Shown here: in pieces, positions 34,501 through 51,110 of the stretch
How positions within the stretch are numbered: position 1 is the first letter of the stretch
Layout: the number at the start of each line of letters is the position of its first letter
From: Paroedura picta
Lineage: Eukaryota > Chordata > Lepidosauria > Squamata > Gekkonidae
Length of the DNA: 64,000 bases
NCBI RefSeq assembly: GCF_049243985.1
Contig: NC_135384.1
Span: forward strand, 15,930,501-15,994,500
Direction: 5' to 3'
The notes under the pieces: generated by a model
Databases searched by the model: none
The model's input: only the letters and a program-made list of their open reading frames with translations
Told to the model about the DNA's origin: nothing
Position numbers and translations under genes: made by a program

Positions 34501-35892
34501 ACTTGTATTTACTTTATATATAGCCCACATTTTTCACCAAGAAAAAATGATCAGGATTACAAATCTAGAAAAATGTTGCCAGGAAAAACATTGTGCAACG
34601 CATTTCATACAATAATGCGTGAAGTGGTGACTATGTAGAAGAACAAACTAGGTGGGAATAAACCAACCATGCACATCTAGACCCTCGCAAAAGGGACTTC
34701 CTGAGATATCCTTCTACATTACAATTCTAGTTCCTTTGCATATGCCCATATTTAAAGCTCTACCCATCTTAGAACTTTATCAGAGAAGAAAAGCAATCAT
34801 GAACTTTAAAGCAATCCTTGAGATGAAGGCAAACATTCCTTACTAGAACAGTTCAGTAGACTCCTGAAAACCTGTTTGAAAATCTCCTGTTGAGCATGTG
34901 CTTTTGGGATGTCTACTAATTTTTGAGAAACTTACAGTATTTGCTGGCGTATAAGACTACTTCCCCCCCCCCTGAAAAACATGCCTCCAAGTGGGGGGGT
35001 CATCCTATACACTGGGTGCACTTCAGTTGGGATAGACAGAGCTGCCCATAGTGGCCTCCCGATGCCCCCCCACCTCATTCTGCATACCATCCAGTATTGC
35101 GTGGTATCCAGCGCGGCGGGTCATCAGCATGGCTGCGGCGAGCATCAGCAGCAAGACAGGGGTGCCAGCCTTTTCCGCATGACCAGCCTGTTCTGCTCGG
35201 CGGGAAGCAGTGGCACTCCAGCCCCCCCTTGTCTACGCAGAGCTTGCACATGCGCACTTGCGCACTAGTGCTGGTCACAGGGAGATGCATGGGCGGGCCG
35301 GAGGCGCTGCATTCACGCTGCGGCCATACAATGGTATCAATGACAGGTACCGTAATGTAATGTAACAAACTCTATATTTTGAGTGGAAATGTTGTGGGGT
35401 CGTCTTATACGCCAAGTCGTCTTATATGCCGGCAAATACGGTTATTTCAAAATGAACCTTATTATTGGTGTCACTCTGTGTACACACATAGAGCCTTAGT
35501 AAGGAAGGGAGACTATTGGCTAAATGTTTTATCCATCATACTATCAAATTGTTTTATGTCAATAAAGGTATTCTGATTCTATTATCAAATTGTATTCATA
35601 CATAGCCCCCCCTCTCACCAAGAGCCAAAGAAAGCCATCATAAACTTATAAACAATCATTAATGTAGAGAAAACATTCCTTACTATAGCAGTTTAGTAGA
35701 TTCCTGAGAGGGGTGTTTTTCAAAGGAAATTTTGGGATAATCACCACCGATATGAGTTACAACTGCACCAATGACCATTTCAGCAGGCTCATACCACTCC
35801 TGGGGAATGTGAAGGGGTTGTGTCTGGATGCACTTCAAGCTGTGCGTTATGTGTACCATGAGACAGAGCAGGAGCAGTGTCAAAGAGTCCAT
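27634..35892 (-). CDS. V2R-C, vomeronasal type-2 receptor-like (six exons, 870 aa), intact
   Basis: This is a class C pheromone receptor. Exons in transcription order are 35684-35892, 32831-33122, 31286-32131, 30776-31003, 29900-30026 and 27634-28544; all junctions are AG/GT and the phases agree (2613 nt). A clear signal peptide ([18 protein letters not shown]) opens the protein. Residues about 70-525 form the Venus-flytrap ligand domain, about 526-567 the cysteine-rich linker ([22 protein letters not shown]) and about 568-870 the seven-helix domain, ending LIRKKHHDL. No stop or frameshift was seen in any exon. It is the last minus-strand V2R before the strand switch and is more diverged from A/B than those are from each other. 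Intron 5 and intron 1 hold repeats. It is likely functional. Confidence 0.95.
28545..29899. other. Intron 5 of V2R-C with an unclassified repeat
   Basis: The intron is 1.36 kb. From about 29060 to 29700 there is a repetitive element with recurring CAACTGTTTGG and TTTGGCAGCTC words, which I cannot place in a family. Nothing gene-like is present. Confidence 0.5.
29900..30026 (-). CDS. V2R-C exon 5 (cysteine-rich linker)
   Basis: This 127-nt exon encodes [20 protein letters not shown], then [20 protein letters not shown]. The acceptor is GAATAG and the donor GAGG|GTAGG. Confidence 0.93.
30283..30680 (+). mobile_element. L2-clade LINE 3' end fragment
   Basis: It resembles the last 400 bp of the element at 26575-27470 (GGCCTTTTCGGTCCTGGCCC, GAGCTCCTCCACCAGGCATT, then AAACCGCCCAGAGC and an A-rich tail). 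It lies in intron 4 of V2R-C, against the direction of the gene. Confidence 0.8.
30776..31003 (-). CDS. V2R-C exon 4
   Basis: This 228-nt exon encodes [18 protein letters not shown] through WAKRLTH. The donor is CAC|GTAAGC and the acceptor ACCCAG. Confidence 0.93.
31212..31266. mobile_element. Decayed half-copy of a hAT-like miniature element
   Basis: GTGGACTACAAATCTCATG and the preceding bases align to one arm of the palindromic elements at 55129 and 56224. No second arm was found. Confidence 0.45.
31286..32131 (-). CDS. V2R-C exon 3 (ligand-binding core)
   Basis: This 846-nt exon begins [12 protein letters not shown] and contains [20 protein letters not shown] and [20 protein letters not shown]. 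It ends EPWQ before GTACTC, only about 20 bp from a decayed miniature element at 31212-31266. Confidence 0.95.
32132..32830. other. Intron 2 of V2R-C
   Basis: A 0.7-kb intron with C-rich and G-rich homopolymer runs near 32665 and 32800; no repeat family or gene was recognised. Confidence 0.5.
32831..33122 (-). CDS. V2R-C exon 2
   Basis: This 292-nt exon encodes [20 protein letters not shown] through GLYKIPQ. The acceptor is TTGCAG and the donor CAG|GTAATA. Confidence 0.93.
34030..34380 (+). mobile_element. CR1 LINE 3' end fragment
   Basis: It matches the second half of 17120-17675: TTCAGCCTGGAGAAGAGG, ATGGTTGTCACTTGGAGGAG, CAGTTCAGCAGTGGAATCAG, and it ends near an ATTCCATGATTCTT tail. It is more decayed than the 17-kb copy. 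Confidence 0.82.
34935..35441. mobile_element. Harbinger-like non-autonomous DNA transposon
   Basis: Terminal inverted repeats of about 26 bp (left CAGTATTTGCTGGCGTATAA, right arm ending GCCGGCAAATACGG) are flanked by TTA on both sides (34932-34934 and 35442-35444). A 3-bp TTA duplication is typical of PIF/Harbinger. The 507-bp interior is GC-rich, with no transposase. Confidence 0.7.
35684..35892 (-). CDS. V2R-C exon 1 with signal peptide
   Basis: The ATG at 35892 opens an 18-residue hydrophobic leader followed by [20 protein letters not shown]. The donor lies inside an apparent TAG (TA|GTAAGG), which explains why a simple reading frame seems to stop here. Phase 2 fits exon 2. Confidence 0.92.
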
Positions 35893-36780
35893 TTTGAATT
35901 CTCCCTGAAGACTCCAGGTTTTCTCATTTCCTTCCGGGCTTCCAGAAGGCGACTTGGATTGCAGTTGGCACTTCTAGTACAATTCTGAGCCTGGCATTTA
36001 TCAGGCTTATAATGTGGCAGAACAGGGGGCATAATGGAAATGCCAACTGGCGTATGCTGATTAACAATAAAGACACTGCAGGTCTCCAGCCTGTCAGAAT
36101 TCTAGACTTTTAGGCAAGAAAAATTCTATTTCTGAAAATGTCTTTATTCTCAAATAAAAGCATCCAACAAGCAAATAGGAAGAACTAAAGGTACACACAG
36201 GGATTCACGCATATAAAACACAGGAACATTCCCTCCCTTCCCTCCCATGGGAAGGTGATGACTCAGGTTTCAAAGGAAGACCAAACATTCTTCTAATCAG
36301 GGTACCAGGCTTAAGAGTGCAAACTAAGTCAAAGGGAGTGCAGTACCTCAGCCTAACATTGTTGTGGGAAGCAGAAGCCATAAAGCACAAACTAGGGAAT
36401 GCAGCCTTGAGGCGTGAAGGGAACCAGCACTGGGAAAGATCACCAGTCAGACAAAGCAGACAATACCAGCAATCGATCAAAGAAATCCATTAGAAACACA
36501 TGGCAGAGTACCCAGGATTCGGACACAGCCCCTCCCGTTAGCTATGATGAAGCCACAGAGAGTTTTATAAGCACATCTTTCAAGTATTCCCTGTTGTGGA
36601 GAGCCTTCGGAGTTTTGACTGGGTAGATCAATTATAGTAGTTTTGATGATTACGAGGGAAGTAATCCCATTACAGGTTAATTTTTTTTTAAAGATCTGTG
36701 TACAATGTTTTGTTTCAAAATGTGGAATCAGATTTGTTTTTCAGATTTCATCAGAACTTCTATGAATGACGATGATGTCA
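35893..36780. other. 5' flank of V2R-C
   Basis: Nothing coding was recognised. 36000-36600 includes AATAAA-like words and looks repeat-derived, but I cannot assign it. The promoter of V2R-C should lie in the first few hundred bases; I see no diagnostic element. Confidence 0.4.
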
Positions 36781-39545
36781 TTTATCACACTCCCGGACAG
36801 CCAGCTCCTGGCAGGTTACAATAAGATATCCCCACAATAAAAACATAAAAGCCCCAAACATTATAATACATAGCATACAATCAATGGCAGCAATCCCATC
36901 CCCAAACCCTTCCTTGCCCCAAACTCCTAGAACCCACTTTAAACATGTGTCTTGGAGGAAATGAACAGGAAGATCATATCGTCATACGATGTTGTAGTTA
37001 TAGCGAGGAGGGCCCAGGTATTAATCGCTCTGGCCTCAACCAAATGCCTGGTGGAAGACTGCCATCTTGCTAGCCCTGTGGAACTGAGAAACCTCCTGAA
37101 GGGCCATCAGCTCTTCTGGGAGCTCATTCTACCAGATTGAGGCCAGGACTGAGTAGACCCTGGCCCTGGTCGAGGCCAGACACACCTCTCCAAGGCCAGG
37201 GACCACCAACTGATTTGCACTCACAGAACGAAGAGCCCTTTGGGTGGCTTAAGGAGACAGGTGGTCTCTCAGATATGTGGGACGCAGATTGCAGAAGGCC
37301 TTAAAGGTCAAACCTTAAACCTAACCAAGAACACAACTGGGAACCAGTGCAGCTGCCTCAGTAACCCTTCAAGATGTCCCTCTGAGGACCCTAGCAGCTG
37401 AATTATGGACCAGCTGCAATTTCTAGGTCAAGGATATGGGATGTTCTGTGTAGAGTAAATTACAGAGTTCAAAGCCTGGAGGTGACCCTTGTATGGATCA
37501 CAGTAGCTAGGTGCTATGGGAACAGATAGGGTGATAGTACCCTCGGCTGGTGCAGATGGAAAAAAAACTCTTAGGGCTATTCTAGTGACCTGTGCCTCCA
37601 TCGATAGGGAGGCGTCAAAGGTCACACCCAAATTCCTGGCCTCTGGTGAGATCCTAAGTTGCATACCAGCCAGGCTGGGAAAGCACACTTCCTGATCTGG
37701 CCCGTTCCTCCACAACCATGGAACCACCATCTTGGAAGGGTTGAGTTTCAGGTGGGTCTCCTCCAATCACCCAGCTATGGCTTCCAAACATCTGGAAAAT
37801 GTTTCTGGGGGGAGTCTAGATAGTTGTCCATCAGAAGATATAGATGGATCTCATCCACACACTGGTGACACCCAACCCCAAGCTCCAAGGCAGCTGGGCT
37901 AGAGGGCACACATAGATGTCAAAAAGCAAAGGGGGAGAGAATTGCCACCTGTGGGACCCTACATATTGCAACACTAGAGATGCAATGGGCTAATAACTCA
38001 TGGCTGACCATGTCAAATGCAGCCAACAGATCTAACAACATGAGGATAGTGGACCCACCACTATTCAGCTGGTGTCAAAGATTGTTTGCCAGGGTGACTG
38101 ACACCATCTCCACTCTGTGGCCAGGATGGAAGTCTGACTAGCATGCATCGAGCACAGATGATTCCTCCAAGAGTGCTAGGAGCTGATCCATGGCAGCCCT
38201 TTCAATCACTTTACCCAGAAATGCAAGATGCGAGAGTGGATGGTAACTGGCCAGTTCCCATGGATAAAAATGGTTTCTTCAGTGAGGGACAAACCACCAC
38301 CTCCTGCAGTGCCTCTGGGAGTTCCAGATAACAGGGTGAGGTTGACAATCTCCACAAGAATGCTCTTATCCTCTGGTCACTCTATTTGAGTAATCGATTT
38401 GGACAAGGATCAAGAGGATAGGTAGTCACCCTCACCGAACCTAGCAACTTATCCACTTCTGATAATGAGAGCCACCTGAAGTCATCAAACATCACCTCCT
38501 TCAATGGCCATGCAGGACATTTATTAAATGTGGCAGGTAGTTCATGGCAGAGCTACAAGATTTTATCCACAAAAAAGCTTACTTATGCCTCACACCTCAG
38601 ATCTAATTGGCTAATATTTTGGCTCCCTCCTTCAAGGGCAGTAAAAGACCGAACTACCTTAAACAATTGTGCCAGGTGAGAGCTCGTGATGTGATTTCAA
38701 TGGCAAAAAACTCTCATTTCACCACCCTCACCACCTTCATAAATGGGTAATGGCATGCTCTTGCAGCTTCGTTGCTAGTCTTCCTCCACACTTTATCTAG
38801 CCATCTGACTTCCCCATTTCATTCCTGCAGCTCTGCCGTATACCTTGGAGACAGTTTGAGGCAAGGGTAAAGAGGGCACCAGGATCAATCTCATTACTAG
38901 TGGCCACCAGGCAGGACTGCCAGTCCTCCACCAGCACTGCTAGCTAGTCACCAGGAGGCATTGAGTCCCACAAATCATTCAGTAATCCAATTGGATCCAT
39001 AAGTCTCCACACCTGGATGCAGGGAGGTGATGGTATCCTAAGCTGGGTTTTCAGGGTATAGTGGTCTGACCATGAGATGACATCTATTTCCAGAAGACCC
39101 ACCTCAATCCCAGCAATAAAGATCAGGTAGAGGGTGTGGACAGCCTGATGTGTGGGGCAGGTTACAAATTGATAAAAACTATGAGACTTCGATACTGCAA
39201 TGTCCAGGCCATCACCACATCAAGGAGGCCCAACAAGGCATTGGGTGGTTAGTAAACAAAACAAATGACCAAGTTTACCACCACACCACATTCAATGCTA
39301 ACACACTCCCCTCTGGTATCAATTATGCTGGGAGAGCCTTGTACAAGAATGACTCCTGGATAAGGATCGCCACCCCTCTCACCCTTCCATGTGGCTGAGT
39401 CTGGTGAAGAACTGAGAACCTGGATGGGGCCAGATCTTTCAGGGTGACTCTCTCACCCTCCTGTGCCTAGGTCTCAGTCATGCACACCAGGTCTCCAGTC
39501 TGCCCTGCGAAATAATCTCACAGGGAGGAGGACTTATTGATTTAC
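36780..39545 (-). mobile_element. Old L2-clade LINE, heavily decayed
   Basis: It is collinear with the better copy at 6800-9880 on the same strand. There is a tail near 36790-36850, a reverse transcriptase C-terminal scrap (ISPEARNLGVTFDASLSMEA in 37428-37766) and endonuclease-side homology up to about 39545. No long frame survives, so it has many breaks. It stops where the Ty3-type fossil begins, suggesting nesting. It forms most of the strand-switch region. Confidence 0.8.
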
Positions 39546-41527
39546 AAGATCAGTGTTTCAGGAACCAGGCTGAGCTTAGCCTGCAGAGTCCGTGATAAAG
39601 TTGTAAATCCAAAGAGAGCTTTATTAAACAAAGTCCACAGAACACTAAAGCAAGCCAAGATCTTCCTAAGCAAAGATCTTGATAATAACAAAGAGAAACG
39701 AAACTCAGATGGCATGAATCGGGGTTCATGTCGCTTGGCTTCTCTTAAGGCCCCCTCCCGACCTCATCCCCCCACCACATTCAGCGCAGGTCCCGGTTTA
39801 TCAGGGAACCGGGAATGGAACTTGTGGAGGAGGGAGGGGGTGACCACATCCTCTGCATTGACCCGTTCATTATCGGAGTTGGGAAAACCCTTCCAGGGCA
39901 CTAAATATTGCAGTTGCTTGTGAGAGACGCGCGAATCAACGATATCAGACAGTTCATAGTGAGTGTCCTCTGACCGGGGGTGGCGGCGGTGACTTGGAGT
40001 GCCACTTGTCTGGAGGAGGGGCCTTTTTTACTAGGCTAACGTGGAAAACTGGGTGTACTTTTCGTTACGCTGCCGCGAGCTTTACCTTGACGGTTACTTC
40101 ATTCAACACCTCAGTGACTATATTGGGATTCACGTACTGATAGCTCAGTTTCCTGCATGGTCTCTGATTTTTGAGGTGTTTGGTGGAAATGAAAACCTCG
40201 TCCCCAACTGCATATGCCGGAGCGGGCTGCCGCTTCCAGTCTGCCCATTTCTTAAAAGCCTCCTTCACCTTATGCAGAGCGGTGGTCACCTCCCCCCAGG
40301 CATCCTGGACCTTCGTGGCACAGTCGTCCACCCCGGGAGGGATGACTGCGAGGTCCCCGGGAGGTTTTACCAAAGCCGAGAATGGTGAGGAAGCATACCC
40401 ATGGACCACCTCAAATGGGGACATCCCGGTACTTGAATGGGGGGCGTTGTTGTAGGCATACTCCACCAGGGCGAGAAGGTGGACCCAATCATCCTGATGG
40501 TAATTCAGGAAGCAGCGTAAATATTGCTCTAGCACCAGGTTCACCTGCTCCATTTGCCCGTTCGTGGTGGGATGGTAAGCAGAGCTGAGGCCCCTGGCCA
40601 CCCTGTGAGGTGCATAAGGGCCCCCCAAAACTTGGCAACGAACTGGGCCCCCCTGTTGCTGATTATCTTGCGGAGAAACCCATGCAGCCTCATCACATGT
40701 GAAACGAACAACTCAGCCAGTCTCTGGGCCGTGGGCGAAATGCACCTGCTTGGAGAATTGGTCTACTACCACCCAGATCACCATTTTCCCCTGGCTTGGG
40801 GGCAAGTCAGTGATAAAGTCCATGGAGATGATCTCCCAGGGCCGACCTGAAACCTCCAGCGGTTTCAACAAGCCCATCTTGTTGAATGAAGGTTTCTCAA
40901 TCCCCCATTTCTGAGTGAGGCAGGTAGGGCACCCCTTGACGTATTCCTCCACGTCTCTCAGAATCCCTGACCACCAGAACTGACGGCGCAGGAGCCCCCA
41001 CGTTTTCAGGAGCCCAAAGTGCCCCACTGCCCTGCTGTCATGGCAGGTTTCCAAACCCTGTTTCCTCAAGGAAGCCGGGGTGTACAGCAACTCTCCTTGG
41101 TACCAAAGATCCCCGTGGTCCTGGAGCTGTGGCCACAGCCCTGTCAATCGCGGGTCCCCCTCTAAGGCAGCTCAGAGCTCCGGGAGGGACCCTTCAGGCA
41201 GCCGTGGCAACTCCCTTGCCCCGCCCTGCTTCATTACCTCCAGTTTTATTTGGCTGCGGGTTTGAACCAACAGCCCCAGCTGCTCGGGGCTGAAGACAGT
41301 GTCTACCCAGGGAACCCTCTCCTCGCCCGGGTGCATTCTAGACAGAGCGTCTGCCATGAAATTCTTCTTTCCCGGGATGTGCACTAACTTAAAGTTGAAC
41401 CGGGAGAAGAAGTCTGCCCAGCGGATTTGCTTGGTGTTGAGGGTGCGCAGCTTGTGCAGAGCCTCCAGGTTCTTGTGATCGGTCCAGACATCAAAAGGTT
41501 CCTTGGACCCCTCAATCTTGAACCACT
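39546..41527 (-). mobile_element. Fossil Ty3/gypsy-type LTR retroelement, incomplete
   Basis: The minus strand carries, in order, the end of an RNase H region (about 41172-41384), the zinc-binding and core regions of an integrase (about 40713-41147), and its C-terminal half (about 40065-40628). About 39546-40040 may be long terminal repeat or adjoining non-coding sequence and includes a minus-strand AATAAA near 39620. It is broken, with several breaks; gag, protease and most of the reverse transcriptase are not seen. It abuts the L2 element on its left and V2R-D flank on its right at about 41527. Moderate decay suggests an old insertion. Confidence 0.8.
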
Positions 41528-42050
41528 GTGATCTTGAAAGGTAACCAAAGAGACAGATAGCGAGGGGCTTGAAGCCTCAGCACTGCATTCCAACGACGGA
41601 TAAGATGGGGGGAGGGGGTTGTGAAAGGGAGGCCAACATGGCTACCCACCTAAGCTTTGAAATTCAGACACAAGTAAAACCACTTTTCTCTTCCTATCCC
41701 CCTGAGAAGGATTGGAGAATATTTCTTCTACCACATTACTGATACGTTACGTTTCCAATCAATAATGCAGAGAAAATATAATGTTATGTGAGACCTGTCC
41801 TTCCCTCTAATTATACAATCATCTATGATTACTTCTACTTCTTCTCTGTCCCTAGAGAGTGCCCCTGACCATGAAAAATATCACAAAGAACTGATGCTTT
41901 TCCAGTAGAACTGTGTCTTTCGGGAGCAGAGACTGTCCTCCATTAAACTGGCTACTGTTCTTTCTTTTGATCATTTATTATCCTGTATGCTCACTCTTTG
42001 AGACTGTCATTCCCCATCAGGCTACAGAACAAAAGGATACTTGGATTCTA
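41528..42050. repeat. 5' flank of V2R-D, shared with V2R-E and the right-edge copy
   Basis: 41528-41640 matches 51905-52000 and 62285-62380, and 41660-42050 matches 52385-52779 and 63785-64000. The conserved stretch just before exon 1 (CTCCATTAAACTGGC, ATCCTGTATGC) is the best place to look for a shared promoter; no single motif stands out. Confidence 0.75.
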
Positions 42051-48205
<6,155 letters not shown>

Positions 48206-49370
48206 AACATATAAATGTTGTGTTACTATGTCTGGTGCTCTAAGTCATAATTCAAGGTTTGCATAGAATGGAATTTTTCTGATGGCTTCAATCTATGGTT
48301 CTCAGAAACCAGTAAAGTTTTCTTGGGAAGGGAATTCAGAAGGAATAACATCATTGCTATGGCATTATTTCTGTTCCATGAAAAAGCCAAGAAGAATGGG
48401 TTTGAAAGTGTCTAGAAACATACATATCGATGTGCTTGAGCCCTCTCTAACTTCTATCCCATTCCTAGAGATGTAAGACGAGAGGCAAAGTGTGTTAATC
48501 CAGCTCCAATACTGATACTGTGCAATGTCACGTATATATATAAATAATAAGACCATGATGCTGCAATCCTATTTTGCAGAACCCAGTGTTGACGTGGCAT
48601 GAGAGATTGTGACCAGGCTATGGTAAGGTTGGATGGTTGCACTAAAAGAACTGGCCCCTCCAAGGTTCTTGATCCTACCTACATCAGTCTGGAGAGGGAA
48701 GGAAAGATGGCAATATTTGTCCAGAAGATTTTCTCCTATACATAAACCAAAAGATATAAATGTTGTGTTTCTATCTCTGGTGCTTTAGGTCATAATTCAA
48801 GGTTTGCATAGAGTAGGATTTTTTCTGACTGCTTCCATCTAGTGTTGTCAAGATCTGGAAGCCAGAAAATTCTGTCAGATGGTGTCATGAACCCCTGGTT
48901 CCTGCCCCACTCATCCTCTTCTTAGACTGCTAATTTCCAAAACCTCCCGGAAGCTCCTGCCCCACTCTGGCATCACACTCGAGCCCAGGAGCACTTCCCC
49001 CCTCCCTTCCCCTCCCCTCAGCTATCCATTTCAAAGACTCATTTGGCTCCAGTGCCTCTCCGTTCTTTCAAGGTTACTTCCTTCAGCTAGGCTAAATAAC
49101 AGCTACAGGAAAGCACCTTTGCACCTTCCTTCTGTCCAAGGATATCAAAGGCTTTTGTGAATCTTGTTTTCCGGTGTGAATGCACAGTTCTTTCCCAAGT
49201 AGTTTATTGCCATTTTCCCACCGCCCTAGTATTAAGGTTGACCATCCGGTTATCAAAAACTGTTTCTGTGAGCATATGCAAAGTGTGGACTCAGAATGCT
49301 GACTTCCTCAATACAGGACTTTTGCTTAAAGCTTCAACCTGAAGCCCGAGAGTGATGTCTTGGATGTGAG
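48206..49370. other. 3' flank of V2R-D
   Basis: 48215-48300 and 48755-48845 are near copies of the same 3' UTR block (ATAAATGTTGTG, GGTCATAATTCAAGGTTTGC), which is also found once after V2R-E at 59965-60055. The rest (48870-49330) is C-rich and unassigned; 49210-49330 matches 60700-60810. Confidence 0.6.
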
Positions 49371-49374
49371 TTTG

Positions 49375-49720
49375 CTGGGTCTCATCCTCTTGGTTCCTGT
49401 CAGATAGCTCTATTTAAAAACTACCAAGCAAGGAGAACCCACCACCTCCCAAGAAATCCTGTTACACTGAGGAACGGCTCCATCAGGAACTTCTTCTGGA
49501 TGTTTAGCCGAAAATTATTTTGAACTAATTTCAACCCATTGGTTCTGGTCTGACCCACTGGGGAAACAGAAAGAAGCTCTGCTCCATCCTCTACATGACA
49601 GCCTTTCAAGTACCTGAAGATGGCTGTCATATGACCTCTTAGTTATCTTTCTCCAGGCTAAACAGACCAAGCTCCTTCAGTCTTTTCCTCATGCAACTTT
49701 GTCCTGTCTTATTATACAAT
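49375..49720 (-). mobile_element. CR1 LINE 3' fragment
   Basis: On the minus strand it encodes AIFRYLKGCHVEDGAELL and FRLNIQKKFLMEPF, the CR1 ORF2 C-terminus. The copy at 60880-61160 is the same insertion carried by the tandem duplication. Confidence 0.85.
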
Positions 49721-50440
49721 TTGTAAATAATTTATATGCAATACAGTTGTTTGTTGATGCTTTTTGTAGAACCCCCACACTGGTGGGATTTTAAAGTTAT
49801 TGGGAAAAGAAACAATTCATATATCTACACACACACACACACAATATGTATGCTTAACTCTGCTAAACTTGCACAGCAATCTTAGGCTGGTCATTTTAGA
49901 AGGAAGTTTAATGTTATTCACAAGGCTGAATCCTCCGGAAGTGTTCTTGCAATATATATAATGGCTACAGCTAATGGCTATATGATGGCTGATATTTAGA
50001 GGAGCAAGAAACTTAGCAGCACATCCTGGCCTTGGAATTAGCAAAAATGAGTGTACACAGGAGCCTGCCCTTCTTTCCCCTCCCCCCCCCTGGGAGGGCA
50101 TGTATTGTCAGAAACCCTCATTTGTTTCTGCCATGATTATATTTTGCTTTAAGTTAGAGTAGTTAGATAGCCTGATGTAATCCAGATTGTGGCCTGATGT
50201 AATCCAGATGCCTTTGCTTGACACCCCAAGGTTGATTTCCTGGTGTTATATTTGACGCATCCAATCCTCCACATACATTCCTCACCCCATCCCTTTTAGT
50301 GCCCTCTAGTTTACCTAAGTCTTCCTGGCCCTTGAAGCCCAACCTGTTATCTCATAGTTATGACTCCTTTGAACTGTGCTTGGTTTGAGTTCCCAAGGGA
50401 GGCGGAGCCCCTTTATCAATTATCCTATCCCTTGTGAATC
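49721..50440. other. Intergenic sequence downstream of V2R-D
   Basis: A short CA run lies at about 49828-49844, and no gene was recognised. It is inside the roughly 1.07-kb stretch absent from the V2R-E downstream copy. Confidence 0.45.
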
Positions 50441-50449
50441 AGTTCTTAC

Positions 50450-51110
50450 TATGATTTCAAAGTTCTGCAGGGCCTGCCTGCAAAAAGGAGCTCTTCTGCC
50501 AGGCATTTGGTTGAGACGAGACATAACCAACAGGGACTGAAGGGCCCCTGCTCCCCCCCCCTCAGAACTCCACCAGAATACTCTGGACCTCTTTGCACTG
50601 TTACACTGTTGCATTGTTTATATTGTTTATACTGTTATATTGTTATATGGTTACAACTATTAGTTATTAATATTATGGTAAGGTTATTCATATGTTATAG
50701 ACTGTTTCATGTACAGTTCTTATGTTCCGTGTAAACCGCCCTGAGCCTCCAGGGAGGGCGGTAAAAAGGTAAAGGTAAAAGTAGCCCCTGTGCAAGCACC
50801 GAGTCATGTCTGACCCTTGGGGTGACGCCCTCCAGCGTTTTCATGGCAGACTCAATACAGGGTGGTTTGCCAGTGCCTTCCCCAGTCATTACCATTTACC
50901 CCCCAGCAAGCTGGGTACTCATTTTACCGACCTCGGAAGGATGGAAGACTGAGTCGACCTTGAGCCGGCTGCTGGGATCGAACTCCCAGCCTCATGGGCA
51001 GAGCTTTCAGACTGCATGATTGCTGCCTTACCACCCTGCGCCACAAGAGGCTCTTGTGGGAGGGCGGTATATAAATATAATAAATAAACTAACAAACAAA
51101 CAAATAAAAG
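50450..51110 (+). mobile_element. L2-clade LINE 3' end, split by a SINE
   Basis: It carries the tail sequence TTCTGCAGGGCCTGCCTGCA, CGCCCTGAGCCTCCAGGGAG and a TATAAATATAATAAATAAAC end, interrupted at 50764-51057. Confidence 0.85.
50764..51057 (-). mobile_element. tRNA-derived SINE nested in an L2 tail
   Basis: This is a complete copy in reverse orientation: AGAGGCTCTTG-side tRNA head near 51050, tail AAAGGTAAAGGT at 50765. GGGAGGGCGGTA occurs at 50752-50763 and 51058-51069. The paralogous L2 tail at 61155-61190 is uninterrupted. Confidence 0.93.

Larger units (their letters stand above)
33123..35683. other. Intron 1 of V2R-C
   Basis: It contains a small L2 tail scrap (33205-33250), a CR1 3' end (34030-34380) and a Harbinger-like element (34935-35441), each listed where supportable. 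33260-34020 is AT-rich with nothing recognised. Confidence 0.6.

Noticed and set aside
40041-41384. Domesticated integrase gene
   Set aside because: The frame is interrupted, upstream domains are absent and nothing suggests selection; it reads as a fossil retroelement.
41913-42050. In-frame upstream extension of V2R-D
   Set aside because: A one-base length difference puts it out of frame in V2R-E, where a TGA also lies upstream; the ATG at 42051 is the conserved start.
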